Source: Actinomycetes bacterium (GTDB lineage: Bacteria; Actinomycetota; Thermoleophilia; Solirubrobacterales; JACPNS01). From it: 64,000 bases of DNA. A program made the position numbers and the translations under genes. Below are positions 17,113 through 26,581 of the stretch, one piece after another. The notes below the pieces were generated by a model that saw nothing but the letters and a program-made list of their open reading frames with translations, did not search any database and was not told the DNA's origin. Location: contig JAEYBE010000048.1 in NCBI GenBank assembly GCA_023404495.1, positions 128,243-192,242 of the forward strand, given 5' to 3'. Position 1 is the stretch's first letter, and each line of letters opens with the position of its first letter.

Positions 17113-17915
17113 GCCAGAACCTCAAGCACGCGCGCTTTGTGGGCCGCAAAATCACTTGAAGTCACCCACTCGCTGCGCCGGACGGATCGCGGCCGGCCGA
17201 TCGTGAGCTCGCCCGAGACCGCACCCGGCCGGCCGGTCATCACGATCACGCGGTCGGCCAGCGTCAAAGCCTCGTCGACATCGTGGGTCACCAGCAAGAG
17301 CGTGCGCGGCTCTTCGGCCAGCGCGTCCTCGAGCCACTCCTGCATCTGCCCGCGGGTGATCGAGTCGAGCGCTCCAAACGGCTCGTCGAGGGCCAGCAGC
17401 GGCCGGCCGGTGAGCATCGTGCGCAGGAACGCCACGCGCTGGCGCATGCCACCCGATAGCTCCCAACTGCGCGATCGCTCAAATGACTGCAGGCCGAAAC
17501 GTTCGAAGAGCGGGGCCGCCTTCGCGCGCGCCTCGCGGGCGGGAACCCCCTGGGCTTCGAGTGCGAATGCGGCGTTCGCCAACGCACTGCGCCAGGGGAC
17601 GAGCAGATCGCGCTGCGGCATCAGCGCCACGGCCTCGGAGACATCAACCGTGCCTGAGGTCGGTTCGAGCAATCCGGCGGCCAGCGCCAGCAGGGTCGAC
17701 TTGCCGCAGCCCGACGGGCCGACGACGGCGACGCGTTCGCCCGAGTGGACGGCCAGCGAGAGCCCGCGTACGGCCTCGACTTCCTGCCGGCCGCGGTAGA
17801 CGACCGATACATCGCTCAGCGCCAGCGCTACCGGACTCGGTGCGTGCGCGAGCTGAGCATCGCTCTGCGGCGGTGGGCCGGCCTGCGGCTCCAATGCCTG
17901 TTTGTGAGCTGGCAT
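17109..17915 (-). CDS. thiZ: Thiamine-precursor ABC transporter ATPase (ThiZ-like)
   Basis: A 268-residue ABC ATPase: Walker A GPSGCGKS (about 69-76), Q-loop MPQRDLLVPW, signature LSGGMRQR, Walker B LLALDEPFG and the switch His in LLVTHDVDEAL. It is the first gene of the operon. A roughly 25-residue Pro/Gln-rich extension precedes the domain. The Shine-Dalgarno GGAAG, 5 nt before ATG 17915, lies in the 3' end of the TPP aptamer, so ligand binding probably blocks translation initiation. Confidence 0.87.
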   Translation of the reverse strand: MPAHKQALEPQAGPPPQSDAQLAHAPSPVALALSDVSVVYRGRQEVEAVRGLSLAVHSGERVAVVGPSGCGKSTLLALAAGLLEPTSGTVDVSEAVALMPQRDLLVPWRSALANAAFALEAQGVPAREARAKAAPLFERFGLQSFERSRSWELSGGMRQRVAFLRTMLTGRPLLALDEPFGALDSITRGQMQEWLEDALAEEPRTLLLVTHDVDEALTLADRVIVMTGRPGAVSGELTIGRPRSVRRSEWVTSSDFAAHKARVLEVLA

Positions 17916-17920
17916 TCTTG

Positions 17921-18030
17921 CTTCCTTCGCGGGAATTACCCCACAGGTTCAAAGGGTCCGTGGCGGCGGTGCCGGCTGTCCCGGCGCCCGTCCACGATCT
18001 CAGCCCGCTTGACCGCGAGCTCCCCTGGTC
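17921..18030 (-). ncRNA. TPP (THI-box) riboswitch
   Basis: Read on the minus strand, the region shows the THI-box core in order: AGGGGAGC, GGGCTGAGATCG (CTGAGA at 18003-17998), GGACCCTTTGAACCTGT (17959-17943), GGGTAATTCCCGCG and AAGGAAGC just before the thiZ ATG. TPP riboswitches repress thiamine synthesis and uptake genes when thiamine pyrophosphate is abundant. The P3 arm lies between CTGAGA and ACCCTTTGAACC. Edges are approximate to within about 10 nt. Confidence 0.9.
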
Positions 18031-18070
18031 GGTACTGCTTGAAACAGCCTACACAGGCAGGCGCGACGAC

Positions 18071-19528
18071 TCAGCGGCCGCGCACAGCGGTCAGCTCGCG
18101 AACGAACTCTTCGAGCTGCTTTGTGGTCCAGCACTCGAATACGCCGTCGCAGTGGTTTTCGTAGACGCCGATCACCGAGTCGCCGTAATTCCAATAGAGC
18201 CGCGGCTCGGGATTGAGCCAGAACGACCGACCGGCCTTCTCGGTGACCATCCCGAACAGATCTGCGCGCGGCTCACGCCCGTTGGTCCGCGCATCGCCGA
18301 GCACGATCACGGTCGAGCGCGGATCAAGGTCTGCGGCGACCTGCTCGTAGAAGTCAACCCAAACGCGGCCGTAGTCGGTGTAGCCGGAGATGTCGGCGAC
18401 GCCTGCGGTGTTGGAGATCCGCTCGGAGGCGGCTTTGAAGGAGCGCTCCTGCTCGAAGACGTCGGTCACTTCCGCCACGCGCTCGATGAAGACGAAGGTG
18501 CGCAGGCGCTTGAAGCTGTCGTGCAGGGCGTGCAGGATCGACAGGAAGAAGACGCTGGCGCTGGTGACGCTGGTTGAGACGTCGCAAAGTACGTAGAGCT
18601 CCGGCCGCCGGGGGCGGCGCGGCTTGTAGCGCAGTGTCAGCGGCACGCCACCGGTCTCAAGCGATGCCCGCATCGTCTGGCGCACATCGATCGGACCGCT
18701 GCGCTGGTGGCCGCGTTGCTCAAGACCTTGCGTCGCCATCGCGCGCTTGAGCATCTTCACCGAGCGCTGCACGGCCGCGAGGTCCTGGGCTCCGCCTGAG
18801 GGAAGCGCGCGGTTCAGTTCATTCAGCGGACGGGTGCTTGGTAGCTGGCCGGTTTCGGCGATCAAACGGGCTTCGAGCTCCCGGCGCACATGTTGCTCGA
18901 ACTTCTGCAGCTGCTCGCGCATCTCGGCGCCATCTTCGCCTGCCGGCAGGTCCTGCGAGCGAAGCTCCAGTTGCCTGCGAACGCGCTGCACGTCTACTCC
19001 GATCACGCCGCTGCTGGTGCCACCGGAGAGCGTGAGGATCGAGAGCCGTGCAAGATCGAGCAGCGCGTCGTCGTCGCCATTCTCCAGCGCCTCCATGATC
19101 GCCTCGCGCAGCGCCTGGATGTCGATCTCGGCCTCGCCCGACTCGCCACCGGCCTGCGGCTCGCCGCCCTCGGCTTGTTGAGTCTGGCCGTCTGGGTGCT
19201 CGTTGCCGCTCTGGCCCTGCGCGCGCTCCCTGGCCGCCTCGGCCTCGGTGGCGCGGAAGAAGTAACGATCGAAGACCGCGCCGAAGAGTTCCCGGTCCTC
19301 CTGGGACTTGGCGATCGTCGTCGACATTGCCTCCTTGAACGCGACGCGCTCGCGCCAGTCGACGGCGCCGAGCGCTTCGAAGGCGTCGAGCAGTTCTGAG
19401 GTGCCGACATGCATCCCTTCATCGCGCAGCTCCCGTGCGAAGTCCACGAGCAGCGGCTCAAACCCACGCGTGTCTTCGCCCGGCCCGCCGGAAGTGAACT
19501 TTGCCCAGGCCGGCGTCTCAGCACCCAT
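18071..19528 (-). CDS. VWA-domain protein, CoxE-like
   Basis: This 485-residue protein has an N-terminal helical CoxE-type region (FEPLLVDFARELRDEGMHVG) and an acidic, Gln/Gly-rich linker (about 120-160). A C-terminal VWA domain of about 180 residues carries a MIDAS-like DVSTSVTSASVFFL (DxSxS) and DPRSTVIVLGDARTN, RSFWLNPEPRLYWNYGDSV. Such proteins work with MoxR AAA+ ATPases as metal-cofactor insertion or protein-remodelling pairs, and a MoxR gene lies upstream on the same strand. ATG 19528 is preferred to GTG 19537 because GAGGTGGG lies just upstream. No CO-dehydrogenase genes are nearby, so the client is unknown. Confidence 0.83.
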   Translation of the reverse strand: MGAETPAWAKFTSGGPGEDTRGFEPLLVDFARELRDEGMHVGTSELLDAFEALGAVDWRERVAFKEAMSTTIAKSQEDRELFGAVFDRYFFRATEAEAARERAQGQSGNEHPDGQTQQAEGGEPQAGGESGEAEIDIQALREAIMEALENGDDDALLDLARLSILTLSGGTSSGVIGVDVQRVRRQLELRSQDLPAGEDGAEMREQLQKFEQHVRRELEARLIAETGQLPSTRPLNELNRALPSGGAQDLAAVQRSVKMLKRAMATQGLEQRGHQRSGPIDVRQTMRASLETGGVPLTLRYKPRRPRRPELYVLCDVSTSVTSASVFFLSILHALHDSFKRLRTFVFIERVAEVTDVFEQERSFKAASERISNTAGVADISGYTDYGRVWVDFYEQVAADLDPRSTVIVLGDARTNGREPRADLFGMVTEKAGRSFWLNPEPRLYWNYGDSVIGVYENHCDGVFECWTTKQLEEFVRELTAVRGR

Positions 19529-19545
19529 CAAACCCACCTCGCGAA

Positions 19546-19630
19546 CTGCGCACCTTTGGTGCGCAGTGGCGAATCGCGTGTTGGAATCCCTTGTTCAAGG
19601 GGTCCTTAGCTGCGCACCTTTGGTGCGAAG
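19546..19630 (-). repeat. 85-bp composite palindromic repeat, unit 1 (reverse orientation)
   Basis: Two 21-bp palindromes: 19546-19566 (CTGCGCACC-TTT-GGTGCGCAG, perfect) and 19610-19630 (one mismatch in the right arm), starting 64 bp apart. Read on the minus strand the 43-bp spacer begins CTAAGGACCCCTTGAACAAG, like the other units. The inner CCCTTGAACAAGGG is itself an inverted repeat. It lies between moxR and the VWA gene. Confidence 0.9.
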
Positions 19631-19692
19631 TCGCGAATCGCGCTAGATCGAAGCGTCCGGCGGCTCGGTCCCGGCGTCGGCGGGCCCACCCA

Positions 19693-19777
19693 CTGCGCAC
19701 CATAGGTGCGCAGCTAACGATCCCTCTACTAAGCCGTTTCTCGTAGCCAGATCTCACTGCGCACCAAAGGTGCGCAG
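19693..19777 (+). repeat. 85-bp composite palindromic repeat, unit 2 (forward orientation)
   Basis: Perfect 21-bp palindromes at 19693-19713 (loop ATA) and 19757-19777 (loop AAA), 64 bp apart. The 43-bp spacer begins CTAACGATCCC, identical over 11 bases to the unit at 36439. It is oriented opposite to unit 1, 62 bp away. The flank after the second palindrome has GAGGGGGTGGGCGCT, nearly repeated after the unit at 36439. Confidence 0.9.
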
Positions 19778-19836
19778 TTGAGGACGGCGAGGGGGTGGGC
19801 GCTTGGACTTGGGGCTCCACCGGATTTCAATGCCTC

Positions 19837-20787
<951 letters not shown>

Positions 20788-20817
20788 TGACCGATGGTAC
20801 CTGCGCGGGTCTTTGGT

Positions 20818-21258
20818 TCAGCCCGCGTAGTCGTGCTCGTACCAGCGCCGGCCCTCTTCGAAGCGGATCGTCATCCCGGCAAGGAAGAGCGCCGCACAGC
20901 CGAAGACGACGACCAGCTGGCCGCGCGTGCTGGCCGAGTCGAAGAACACATTCGCCAGAGCGACCAGAGCCGCCCACAGGCCACCGACGGCCAGCAGCGT
21001 TCCATCGGCGAAGGGGCTTGCGAACTGGTGCGACTCGACGTAGCGGGCCAGCATCCGCACGCAAGAAACGGCCACAAGCAGCTGCGCGCCCTCGATCCAT
21101 CCGAAATCCGGCATGCTCAGCACAGACCCGATCGCGACGATCGTCGCGCCGGCCAGCGCGACCTTTCTCCAGGTGTCCAGGTCGCGAAAGCGCGCGTATG
21201 GCAGCAGCAGGATCCGCAGACCGCGCTCGTGAGGCGGGCGATCAACGCCGCGCGCCAT
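20818..21258 (-). CDS. Small integral membrane protein of unknown function
   Basis: A 146-residue protein with about four hydrophobic helices (VALAGATIVAIGSVLSM; GAQLLVAVSCVRMLARYV; GTLLAVGGLWAALVALANVF; LVVVFGCAALFLAGMTI) and charged ends (ERGLRILLLPYARFRDLDTW; EEGRRWYEHDYAG). It starts 3 bp after the sugar dehydrogenase stop, so it is probably co-transcribed. No family is recognised. Confidence 0.6.
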   Translation of the reverse strand: MARGVDRPPHERGLRILLLPYARFRDLDTWRKVALAGATIVAIGSVLSMPDFGWIEGAQLLVAVSCVRMLARYVESHQFASPFADGTLLAVGGLWAALVALANVFFDSASTRGQLVVVFGCAALFLAGMTIRFEEGRRWYEHDYAG

Positions 21259-21261
21259 CGA

Positions 21262-22446
21262 TCAGGCCCCGGGGAGCTTCAGCCTCGAGATCTTCGAGCC
21301 GTTGCTCATGTAGAGGTAGCGATCGGTCGCCACCAGCGCCCAGCCAGTGCGGCCGCGCGCGCCGGAAATCGTCCGCCGCTTCTTCGTGGAGAGGTCGTAG
21401 CGCTTGAGGCTTGAGTCCGCGAAGACCCCGAAGAACACATCACCGCGCCACTGTCCGGCCTGCTTGGACTTCGGGATCGCCACGCCCGAAGGGGTGCCGC
21501 TGAGCTTGAGCACGGGGCGTCCGGATCCCCTCCCGGCGCAGTCGGTACGCGGCGGCTCCCAGCCGTAGTTGACGCCGGCGCGTCCGATGTTCATCTCGTC
21601 GCAGCCGTCGCCCACGTCGGCGACCCAGAGCCGGCCTTGGCGGTCCCAGTCAAAGCTGAACGGATTGCGCAGTCCACAGGCCCAGATACGACCGTCCTCG
21701 ATCGTCCGCTTGGCGGTGTTTGAAGCGTTTCCGCAACTGGTCGGGTTGCCCGTCGCGCCGCGGTTGGTGGCACTGGGATTCAGCCGCAGGATCTTCCCGA
21801 ACGGAACCGAGAGATCCTGCGCGCGCGAGGGACCTTTCTCCGGGTCGCCGTTTTCACCGAGGTCGCCGAGTCCGAGGTAGAGCGCGCCGTCCGGCCCCAG
21901 ATGCAGGCCGCCGCCCACGTGGTTAGACGCACTGCTCGGGTGGCCGGCCGAGAAGACCAGCTTGTCGGCCTTGAGCTTGCCGCCGGAAGGCCGCAGGCGC
22001 CAGATGCAGTGCGCGTTTATCTCGCCGGAACTCTCGCCGCTGGTCGGATTGGGGCACCCGTCGCGCGAGGTCGTGTAGTAGGCCCAGACGTGACCGTCTG
22101 GGCCGCTGGTCAGACCAAGCAGTCCAGCTTCGCCACCGCCTGCGACGCGCAGGCGCGCAAGCGTCGTGCGCTTCCCGCGCGCCACACGGATGATCCGCCC
22201 ACTGTCCTTCTCGGCGTAGAGCAGCCGGCCACGCGTGTCGAACGTCAGGCCCAGTGCACTCTCGGTGTTGTTCACGTAGGTGCGAGCCTTGCTGCTTGCG
22301 GCGGCCGAGCCTTCAGCCGGTGCGTCGCCCGCGGGGCCGCTGGCACTACCCGAGGCGCAGGCCCAAAGCGAAATAGCTGCCAGCGACGCAAGTAAGGTGC
22401 CGCCGGTCAAACGGGCTCGCACGGTCAGTTTGGATCGCTCAGTCAA
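21262..22446 (-). CDS. PQQ-dependent sugar dehydrogenase-like lipoprotein/exported protein (GSDH family)
   Basis: About 394 residues; six-bladed beta-propeller family of soluble aldose-sugar dehydrogenases (YliI/Asd-like). Motifs: GRLLYAEKDSGRIIRV, GLLGLTSGPDGHVWAYYTTS, NHVGGGLHLGPDGALYLGLG, GLRNPFSFDWDRQGRLWVAD, VGDGCDEMNIGRAGVNYGW. These proteins oxidise sugars in the envelope using PQQ. The N-terminus is a signal peptide with a possible lipobox (LWACAS). The start is uncertain: TTG 22446, overlapping the upstream stop, is given and GTG 22422 is the alternative. The longest frame adds upstream sequence belonging to the preceding gene. Confidence 0.8.
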   Translation of the reverse strand: MTERSKLTVRARLTGGTLLASLAAISLWACASGSASGPAGDAPAEGSAAASSKARTYVNNTESALGLTFDTRGRLLYAEKDSGRIIRVARGKRTTLARLRVAGGGEAGLLGLTSGPDGHVWAYYTTSRDGCPNPTSGESSGEINAHCIWRLRPSGGKLKADKLVFSAGHPSSASNHVGGGLHLGPDGALYLGLGDLGENGDPEKGPSRAQDLSVPFGKILRLNPSATNRGATGNPTSCGNASNTAKRTIEDGRIWACGLRNPFSFDWDRQGRLWVADVGDGCDEMNIGRAGVNYGWEPPRTDCAGRGSGRPVLKLSGTPSGVAIPKSKQAGQWRGDVFFGVFADSSLKRYDLSTKKRRTISGARGRTGWALVATDRYLYMSNGSKISRLKLPGA

Positions 22447-22822
22447 TCGGAATTTCTTCGACTCGGAAGTCCTCGTCACGGCGGCTGTCAATCCTTTCGA
22501 TCATCGCGTTGATGATGTCGCGCAGCACCACGAGCAGGTCGCGGAGGGCACGTTCCATTTGTTTGCGCAGCTCAGGCGAGAGCGCGTCGCCGGCGACGCC
22601 AGCCAGTCCGTCAATTATGCGGACGATTGCGTCAACCAGACCCCGATCGATTCCCGGCTCGCGCGCGCCACGGGCGCGGCCGAAGTCCGCGTAAGGGTCT
22701 GCCGGATCGTCCCACGAGGAAGAAAACTCGTCTTCGCGGTCGCGGATGAAGTCGTCGAAGTCGTCAAATCCGCCCGCGCCGTTGCCGCCTGAGCCATTCC
22801 CGCGTTCGGTGCCCGGGCTCAC
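22439..22822 (-). CDS. Hypothetical acidic protein
   Basis: A 127-residue protein. A Gly/Asp/Phe-rich disordered N-terminus (GFDDFDDFIRDREDEF) precedes an amphipathic helical region (VDAIVRIIDGLAG, LRKQMERALRDLLVVLRDII). No known domain is recognised. Its ATG overlaps the ArsA-like stop (ATGA) and its stop overlaps the next start, so it is translationally coupled between an ArsA ATPase and a sugar dehydrogenase. A role as an adaptor or regulator of the ATPase is possible but unsupported. Confidence 0.6.
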   Translation of the reverse strand: MSPGTERGNGSGGNGAGGFDDFDDFIRDREDEFSSSWDDPADPYADFGRARGAREPGIDRGLVDAIVRIIDGLAGVAGDALSPELRKQMERALRDLLVVLRDIINAMIERIDSRRDEDFRVEEIPID

Positions 22823-24018
22823 GAGACGGCCTCCGCCGCGCGCTCGGACCGCAAGAACTCGATGCGCAGCCTGCCGTCCTCAACCTTCGCGCCGCTCGGG
22901 CGAAATCCGGTCATCGAAGAGGGGAGAATGATCGTGCGCTTCTGGTCGCCCACACGGACGACGACTTCGAGTCCGATCTTGTTCAAGCCGATATCACCCT
23001 TTTCCACGAATGGGAGCGCCAGCGTGAGCTGAGCCGTGTCGCCGTCGATGGCGATTTCCTGGATGATTGTGTCAAACAGGACACCCTGCGCTTTGATCCG
23101 TTCGTCGAAAAGCTCCCCAGAGAGCTTTGTGAGCATCGGCGGCCCAACGACTTCTTCATCGAAGTAGGGCGCGGTCAGCACCGGTACCGGCTCAAACGAT
23201 TCGCGCACGCCGACCAGATGCTCCTGCTGTGTCTTGCGCCAGGCGGCGAAGTAGCCCTCTTCAGTCTGTTCGGGGAAGAGCCGGTTGACGATCACCGCGT
23301 CGGTCAGGTAGCCGTAGAGATTGAGGTACGTGAACGTGCGCATCGCCTCGCTGATCACCATCTTGTCCGGCGTCATCACCAGTCGCAGGCTGGTGTTCTC
23401 GTGGTCGCGGAGGATCTCGTTCATCGAGATCAGGCTGCCCACGAGGCGCTCGACCTCGTCGTAGACCTGTTTGTCGGGCAGCGGGATGTCCAGAAATGCC
23501 TTGGCGACCGGCCGGGCAGCGCTGATGATCCTGCGCTCCCACGGGAATACCTTCTCGATCCACCACTTCGCAACGTCAGGGAAGCTCAGCAGCCGCAGCG
23601 TCTCGCCGGTCGGCGCGCAGTCGACGACGATCACGTCGTAGTCGCCGGAATCGTGGTGTTCCTTGATCTGCAGCAGAGCGAAGAGCTCGTCAAAGCCCGG
23701 CGGGACCGTCAGCTCTTCGGCGGTGATGCGCTCCATTCCGCGGTCTTGCAGCAGCTCGGTCATCCAGCTCTGCACTGCCGACCAGCGGCGTTCCATCTCC
23801 TCCGTCGCCTGGACCTGCTGGGCGTGGAGGTTTGGCGCCACTTCAGTCGGCTGGCCGCCGAGTTCGGTTTCGAGCGAGTCGGCGAGGCTGTGTGCCGGAT
23901 CGGTGCTCATCACGATCGTGCGCAGTCCGGCGCGCGCGCAGGCAAGTCCTGTGGCGGTCGCGACGCTGGTCTTGCCGACGCCGCCCTTGCCGGTGTAGAG
24001 GATTGTCCGCGGTGTCAC
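22819..24018 (-). CDS. ArsA/Get3-family ATPase
   Basis: A 399-residue deviant-Walker ATPase: GKGGVGKTSVATATGLACA (P-loop, about 10-28), switch I STDPAHSLADSL, Walker B-like VIVVDCAPTGETLRLLSFPD, and a C-terminal beta-rich HSP20-like extension (about 310-390, LTLALPFVEKGDIGLNK, RTIILPSSMTGFRPSG). The Cys pair typical of arsenite binding is not evident and no arsB or arsR is nearby, so arsenic efflux is unlikely. A chaperone or membrane-protein targeting role like Get3 is more plausible. GTG start, with a TAATCA box 5 nt upstream. It heads a chain of overlapping genes. Confidence 0.83.
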   Translation of the reverse strand: MTPRTILYTGKGGVGKTSVATATGLACARAGLRTIVMSTDPAHSLADSLETELGGQPTEVAPNLHAQQVQATEEMERRWSAVQSWMTELLQDRGMERITAEELTVPPGFDELFALLQIKEHHDSGDYDVIVVDCAPTGETLRLLSFPDVAKWWIEKVFPWERRIISAARPVAKAFLDIPLPDKQVYDEVERLVGSLISMNEILRDHENTSLRLVMTPDKMVISEAMRTFTYLNLYGYLTDAVIVNRLFPEQTEEGYFAAWRKTQQEHLVGVRESFEPVPVLTAPYFDEEVVGPPMLTKLSGELFDERIKAQGVLFDTIIQEIAIDGDTAQLTLALPFVEKGDIGLNKIGLEVVVRVGDQKRTIILPSSMTGFRPSGAKVEDGRLRIEFLRSERAAEAVS

Positions 24019-24058
24019 CGCAGTGATTATTCCACGCGGGCATCCCGCGCCCGGACGA

Positions 24059-25219
24059 TCAGCGCAGGTAGCTCTTGAACTTGTCGCGCGTGTCGCAGAA
24101 CACGGCTTCTTTGGTGTTCTTGCAGAGCGTGTCGAGGAACTCGATCGTCAGGCGGTGGTAGTGCTCGTCGGTCTTCTCGCCATTCAGCGAATAGAGCGAC
24201 CATGAGCCGGTGTCAAACATCGGCGTCTCGACCTTTGCCGCGGCGACACCCTTGCGGTAGAGCTTGCGCACGTGTTTGTCGTCGTTGAGCACGTAATAGG
24301 TTCGCATCCCGTTGAGCGACTGCAGGAACATGTTCAGGATGATCAGCTTCGAGGCACCGGAGTATCCGAGGTAGTGGTAGCCGCCGTCGCGGCGCAGGCG
24401 CACCCCGCGCGAGGGCGGCTGGTTGAACGACCGCGCTGCGTACTTCGCCGCGCGCATCATCGAGCGGTTGTGCATGCGGTAGCCGACGCGCGCCAACGCC
24501 TGCATCGCCGTGCCCTGCGAGATCGCGCTGATCCACGGCGCGGGGCTGCCGGAGAAGCCGAAGTAGTACTCCCAGGTGAGCGCGCCGTTGCGGCGGACGC
24601 CCCAGCGGATCAACTCGCGCGCGTAGGAGCGCTGGGCGCGACGCGACGGCGGCGTGTCGACCGTCCAGACGGCGTTCAGCTTCGCGAAGTTGCTCAGCGG
24701 GTGAAACTGCCAGCCGATCCCGGGGAAGTACTGGAAGATGATGCGGCTGTTGCCAAAGCGCCGGTCGGTGCCAGCGGCGACGGGCCCGTTGTGCCGGAAC
24801 CAGCGGGTGTTGTTGCTGAGCGTCGTGAACAGCGGCGCCATGCGGTCAGCGCTGATGCGCCCCTGACGGGCCATCCGCTGGATCATCCGCACCTGCCACT
24901 TCATCGGGCCGCGGCGAACCTTGACTCGGTCGCGCTTGGCGCGGGCGCGCGGGGAGCTGCCGCGAATCGGCTTGTTCAGACTCGCTGAAAGCACGCGGGC
25001 CTTCTTGTAGACCTTCAGCGCCCAGCGCTGGCGGTGCTTGCTGATCTGGTGGCGGTTTTGAAGTTTTCCGAGCGATCGCTCGACTGGTCCCGCAGCGGGG
25101 GCGGGTGCCGCCGCAACCCAGGCTGACGCGGCGAGCGCAATCACGGCGCAGGCGAGCACGGCGGCGGCGATCCGCAATGTGCGGCGATCTGTCTTGACGA
25201 GGGACTGCATCTGGCTCAC
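24059..25219 (-). CDS. Exported D-glucuronyl C5-epimerase-domain protein
   Basis: A 386-residue protein with an N-terminal signal or anchor (about 18-42), a helical basic segment and a C-terminal domain of the glucuronyl C5-epimerase type: GWQFHPLSNFAKLNAVW, GALTWEYYFGFSGSPAPWIS, ISQGTAMQALARVGY, GGYHYLGYSG, FDTGSWSLYSLNG, DEHYHRLTIEFLDTLCKNT. Family enzymes invert uronic acids in polysaccharides. Its ATG overlaps the stop of a longer paralogue (ATGA). A role in envelope or exopolysaccharide modification is inference. Confidence 0.75.
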   Translation of the reverse strand: MSQMQSLVKTDRRTLRIAAAVLACAVIALAASAWVAAAPAPAAGPVERSLGKLQNRHQISKHRQRWALKVYKKARVLSASLNKPIRGSSPRARAKRDRVKVRRGPMKWQVRMIQRMARQGRISADRMAPLFTTLSNNTRWFRHNGPVAAGTDRRFGNSRIIFQYFPGIGWQFHPLSNFAKLNAVWTVDTPPSRRAQRSYARELIRWGVRRNGALTWEYYFGFSGSPAPWISAISQGTAMQALARVGYRMHNRSMMRAAKYAARSFNQPPSRGVRLRRDGGYHYLGYSGASKLIILNMFLQSLNGMRTYYVLNDDKHVRKLYRKGVAAAKVETPMFDTGSWSLYSLNGEKTDEHYHRLTIEFLDTLCKNTKEAVFCDTRDKFKSYLR

Positions 25220-26523
25220 TTGGAGACCTGCGCGGTGTTGCCCGCCAGGTCCCGTGCGCTGATCGTGACAGCACTAGAGCTCGATTTCTTCACGCTGAAA
25301 ACGCGCTTGCCGCGCGCGACGGTGCCGCGCGCGGTGCCGCCGCCGGGCGTACTGACGGTGACCGTTGAGACCTTCGAAAGGGTGAATGTGACGTAGATCC
25401 GGCCACGCCGTGTCTTCTTCGAGATGCCGGTGATCGTCGGTTTCTGCTTGAGATAGACGGCAAGCCGGTCCCGCAGCGAGCAAAACGTGGTCTCGCTGGA
25501 CGTGTCCTCACACAGGCGCGAGAGGAACTCGACCAGCACCTGGTGGTAGTTGAGATTCGACTCGGCACCGCCGAGCTCGTAGTAGGACCAGGCACCGGTG
25601 TCGGACTTGGGCAACTCCACGCGCGCCGCGATCAGGCCGCGTTCGAAGAGCGCCATCGCGCCGTCGTCGCCGGTGATCTTCGCGTAGTCGTGCAGACCGT
25701 CAAGACCTTGGGCGAACATGTTGAAAATGATCGCGCTGCGGTTGCCCGAGTAGCCGAGAAAGTGCAGCCCGCCGTCGCGGGAGATCTTCAGGCCGGTCGG
25801 TGCCGAGACGTTGAAAGCCTTGGCACCCTTGGCCGCGGCGGCCGTGATCGCGGGATCGTTCAAGGCATTTCCCGACCTCGCCAGCGACTGGATCGCCGTG
25901 CCCTGCGAGATCGAACTGATGAACGGCGCCGTGCTCCCCGAGAACGGGAAGTAGTACTCCCAGGTCAGCGCCCCGCCGCGCGAGACGCCGAATCCGATCA
26001 GTTCGTGGGCGTATGCGGAGAGCGCCCGACGGCCCGCGGCAGACTTGTCGCTCCAGATCGCGTTCAGTCGGGCGAAGTTGGCCAGCGGATGAAACTGCCA
26101 GCCCCAGCCGGCGAAGTACTGGTAGTAGATGCGGCCGTCATCGAGTCGTGCGCGGGTGCCGACCGCCGCCGGGCCCTTCGTGCGAAACCAGTCGGTGTTG
26201 ACCTGGAGCTGTGTGAAGAGCGGCCGCACTCGATCCGCCGTGATGCGGTTCTTCCTGGCAAGCGACTCAAGCGTCCGCAGCTGATTGGTCAGCGGCGTCT
26301 TGCGGCTGCCCTTGAGTTTCTTGTGCAGCGCGCGAGCGGCGAAGTAGGTCTTGCGCGCCTGCGCATGCTGGGCTGCGTCGATCTTGCCGCTGCTCTGCAG
26401 TTTGGCGAGCGAGCCCGTGACGCTGGCGCTTGCTCCCGGGGCGAGCAGGAGCGTGACCGCGAGCGCGCAGATGATCGCGCAGGCCGCCAGGCGCTTGTTT
26501 GAGTGCTCAGTCAAAAGTCGCAT
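25216..26523 (-). CDS. Exported D-glucuronyl C5-epimerase-domain protein with Ig-like tail
   Basis: A 435-residue paralogue of the downstream gene, with a signal peptide (about 10-34, ending APGASAS) and the same epimerase-type motifs: GWQFHPLANFARLNAIW, GALTWEYYFPFSGSTAPFIS, ISQGTAIQSLARSG, GGLHFLGYSG, SDTGAWSYYELGG, LNYHQVLVEFLSRLCEDT. It has an extra C-terminal beta-rich region of about 80 residues (RRGRIYVTFTLSKVSTVTVS), probably an Ig-like or carbohydrate-binding module. It starts a long minus-strand gene chain running to the MoxR gene. Confidence 0.75.
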   Translation of the reverse strand: MRLLTEHSNKRLAACAIICALAVTLLLAPGASASVTGSLAKLQSSGKIDAAQHAQARKTYFAARALHKKLKGSRKTPLTNQLRTLESLARKNRITADRVRPLFTQLQVNTDWFRTKGPAAVGTRARLDDGRIYYQYFAGWGWQFHPLANFARLNAIWSDKSAAGRRALSAYAHELIGFGVSRGGALTWEYYFPFSGSTAPFISSISQGTAIQSLARSGNALNDPAITAAAAKGAKAFNVSAPTGLKISRDGGLHFLGYSGNRSAIIFNMFAQGLDGLHDYAKITGDDGAMALFERGLIAARVELPKSDTGAWSYYELGGAESNLNYHQVLVEFLSRLCEDTSSETTFCSLRDRLAVYLKQKPTITGISKKTRRGRIYVTFTLSKVSTVTVSTPGGGTARGTVARGKRVFSVKKSSSSAVTISARDLAGNTAQVSK

Positions 26524-26581
26524 GCAATCTCGTTAAAACGCTACGGGTACTGCGGTTGCGCTGTCTTTAAGGGTCGTTTCG

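Noticed and set aside
16313..17155. N-terminal extension of ThiY
   Set aside because: It is the antisense-like alternative frame over the ThiX gene; a lipoprotein signal starts at TTG 16312 with a Shine-Dalgarno sequence.
22819..24018. Arsenic-resistance locus
   Set aside because: The ArsA-type ATPase stands without arsB, arsC, arsD or arsR, and its HSP20-like tail and neighbours point elsewhere.
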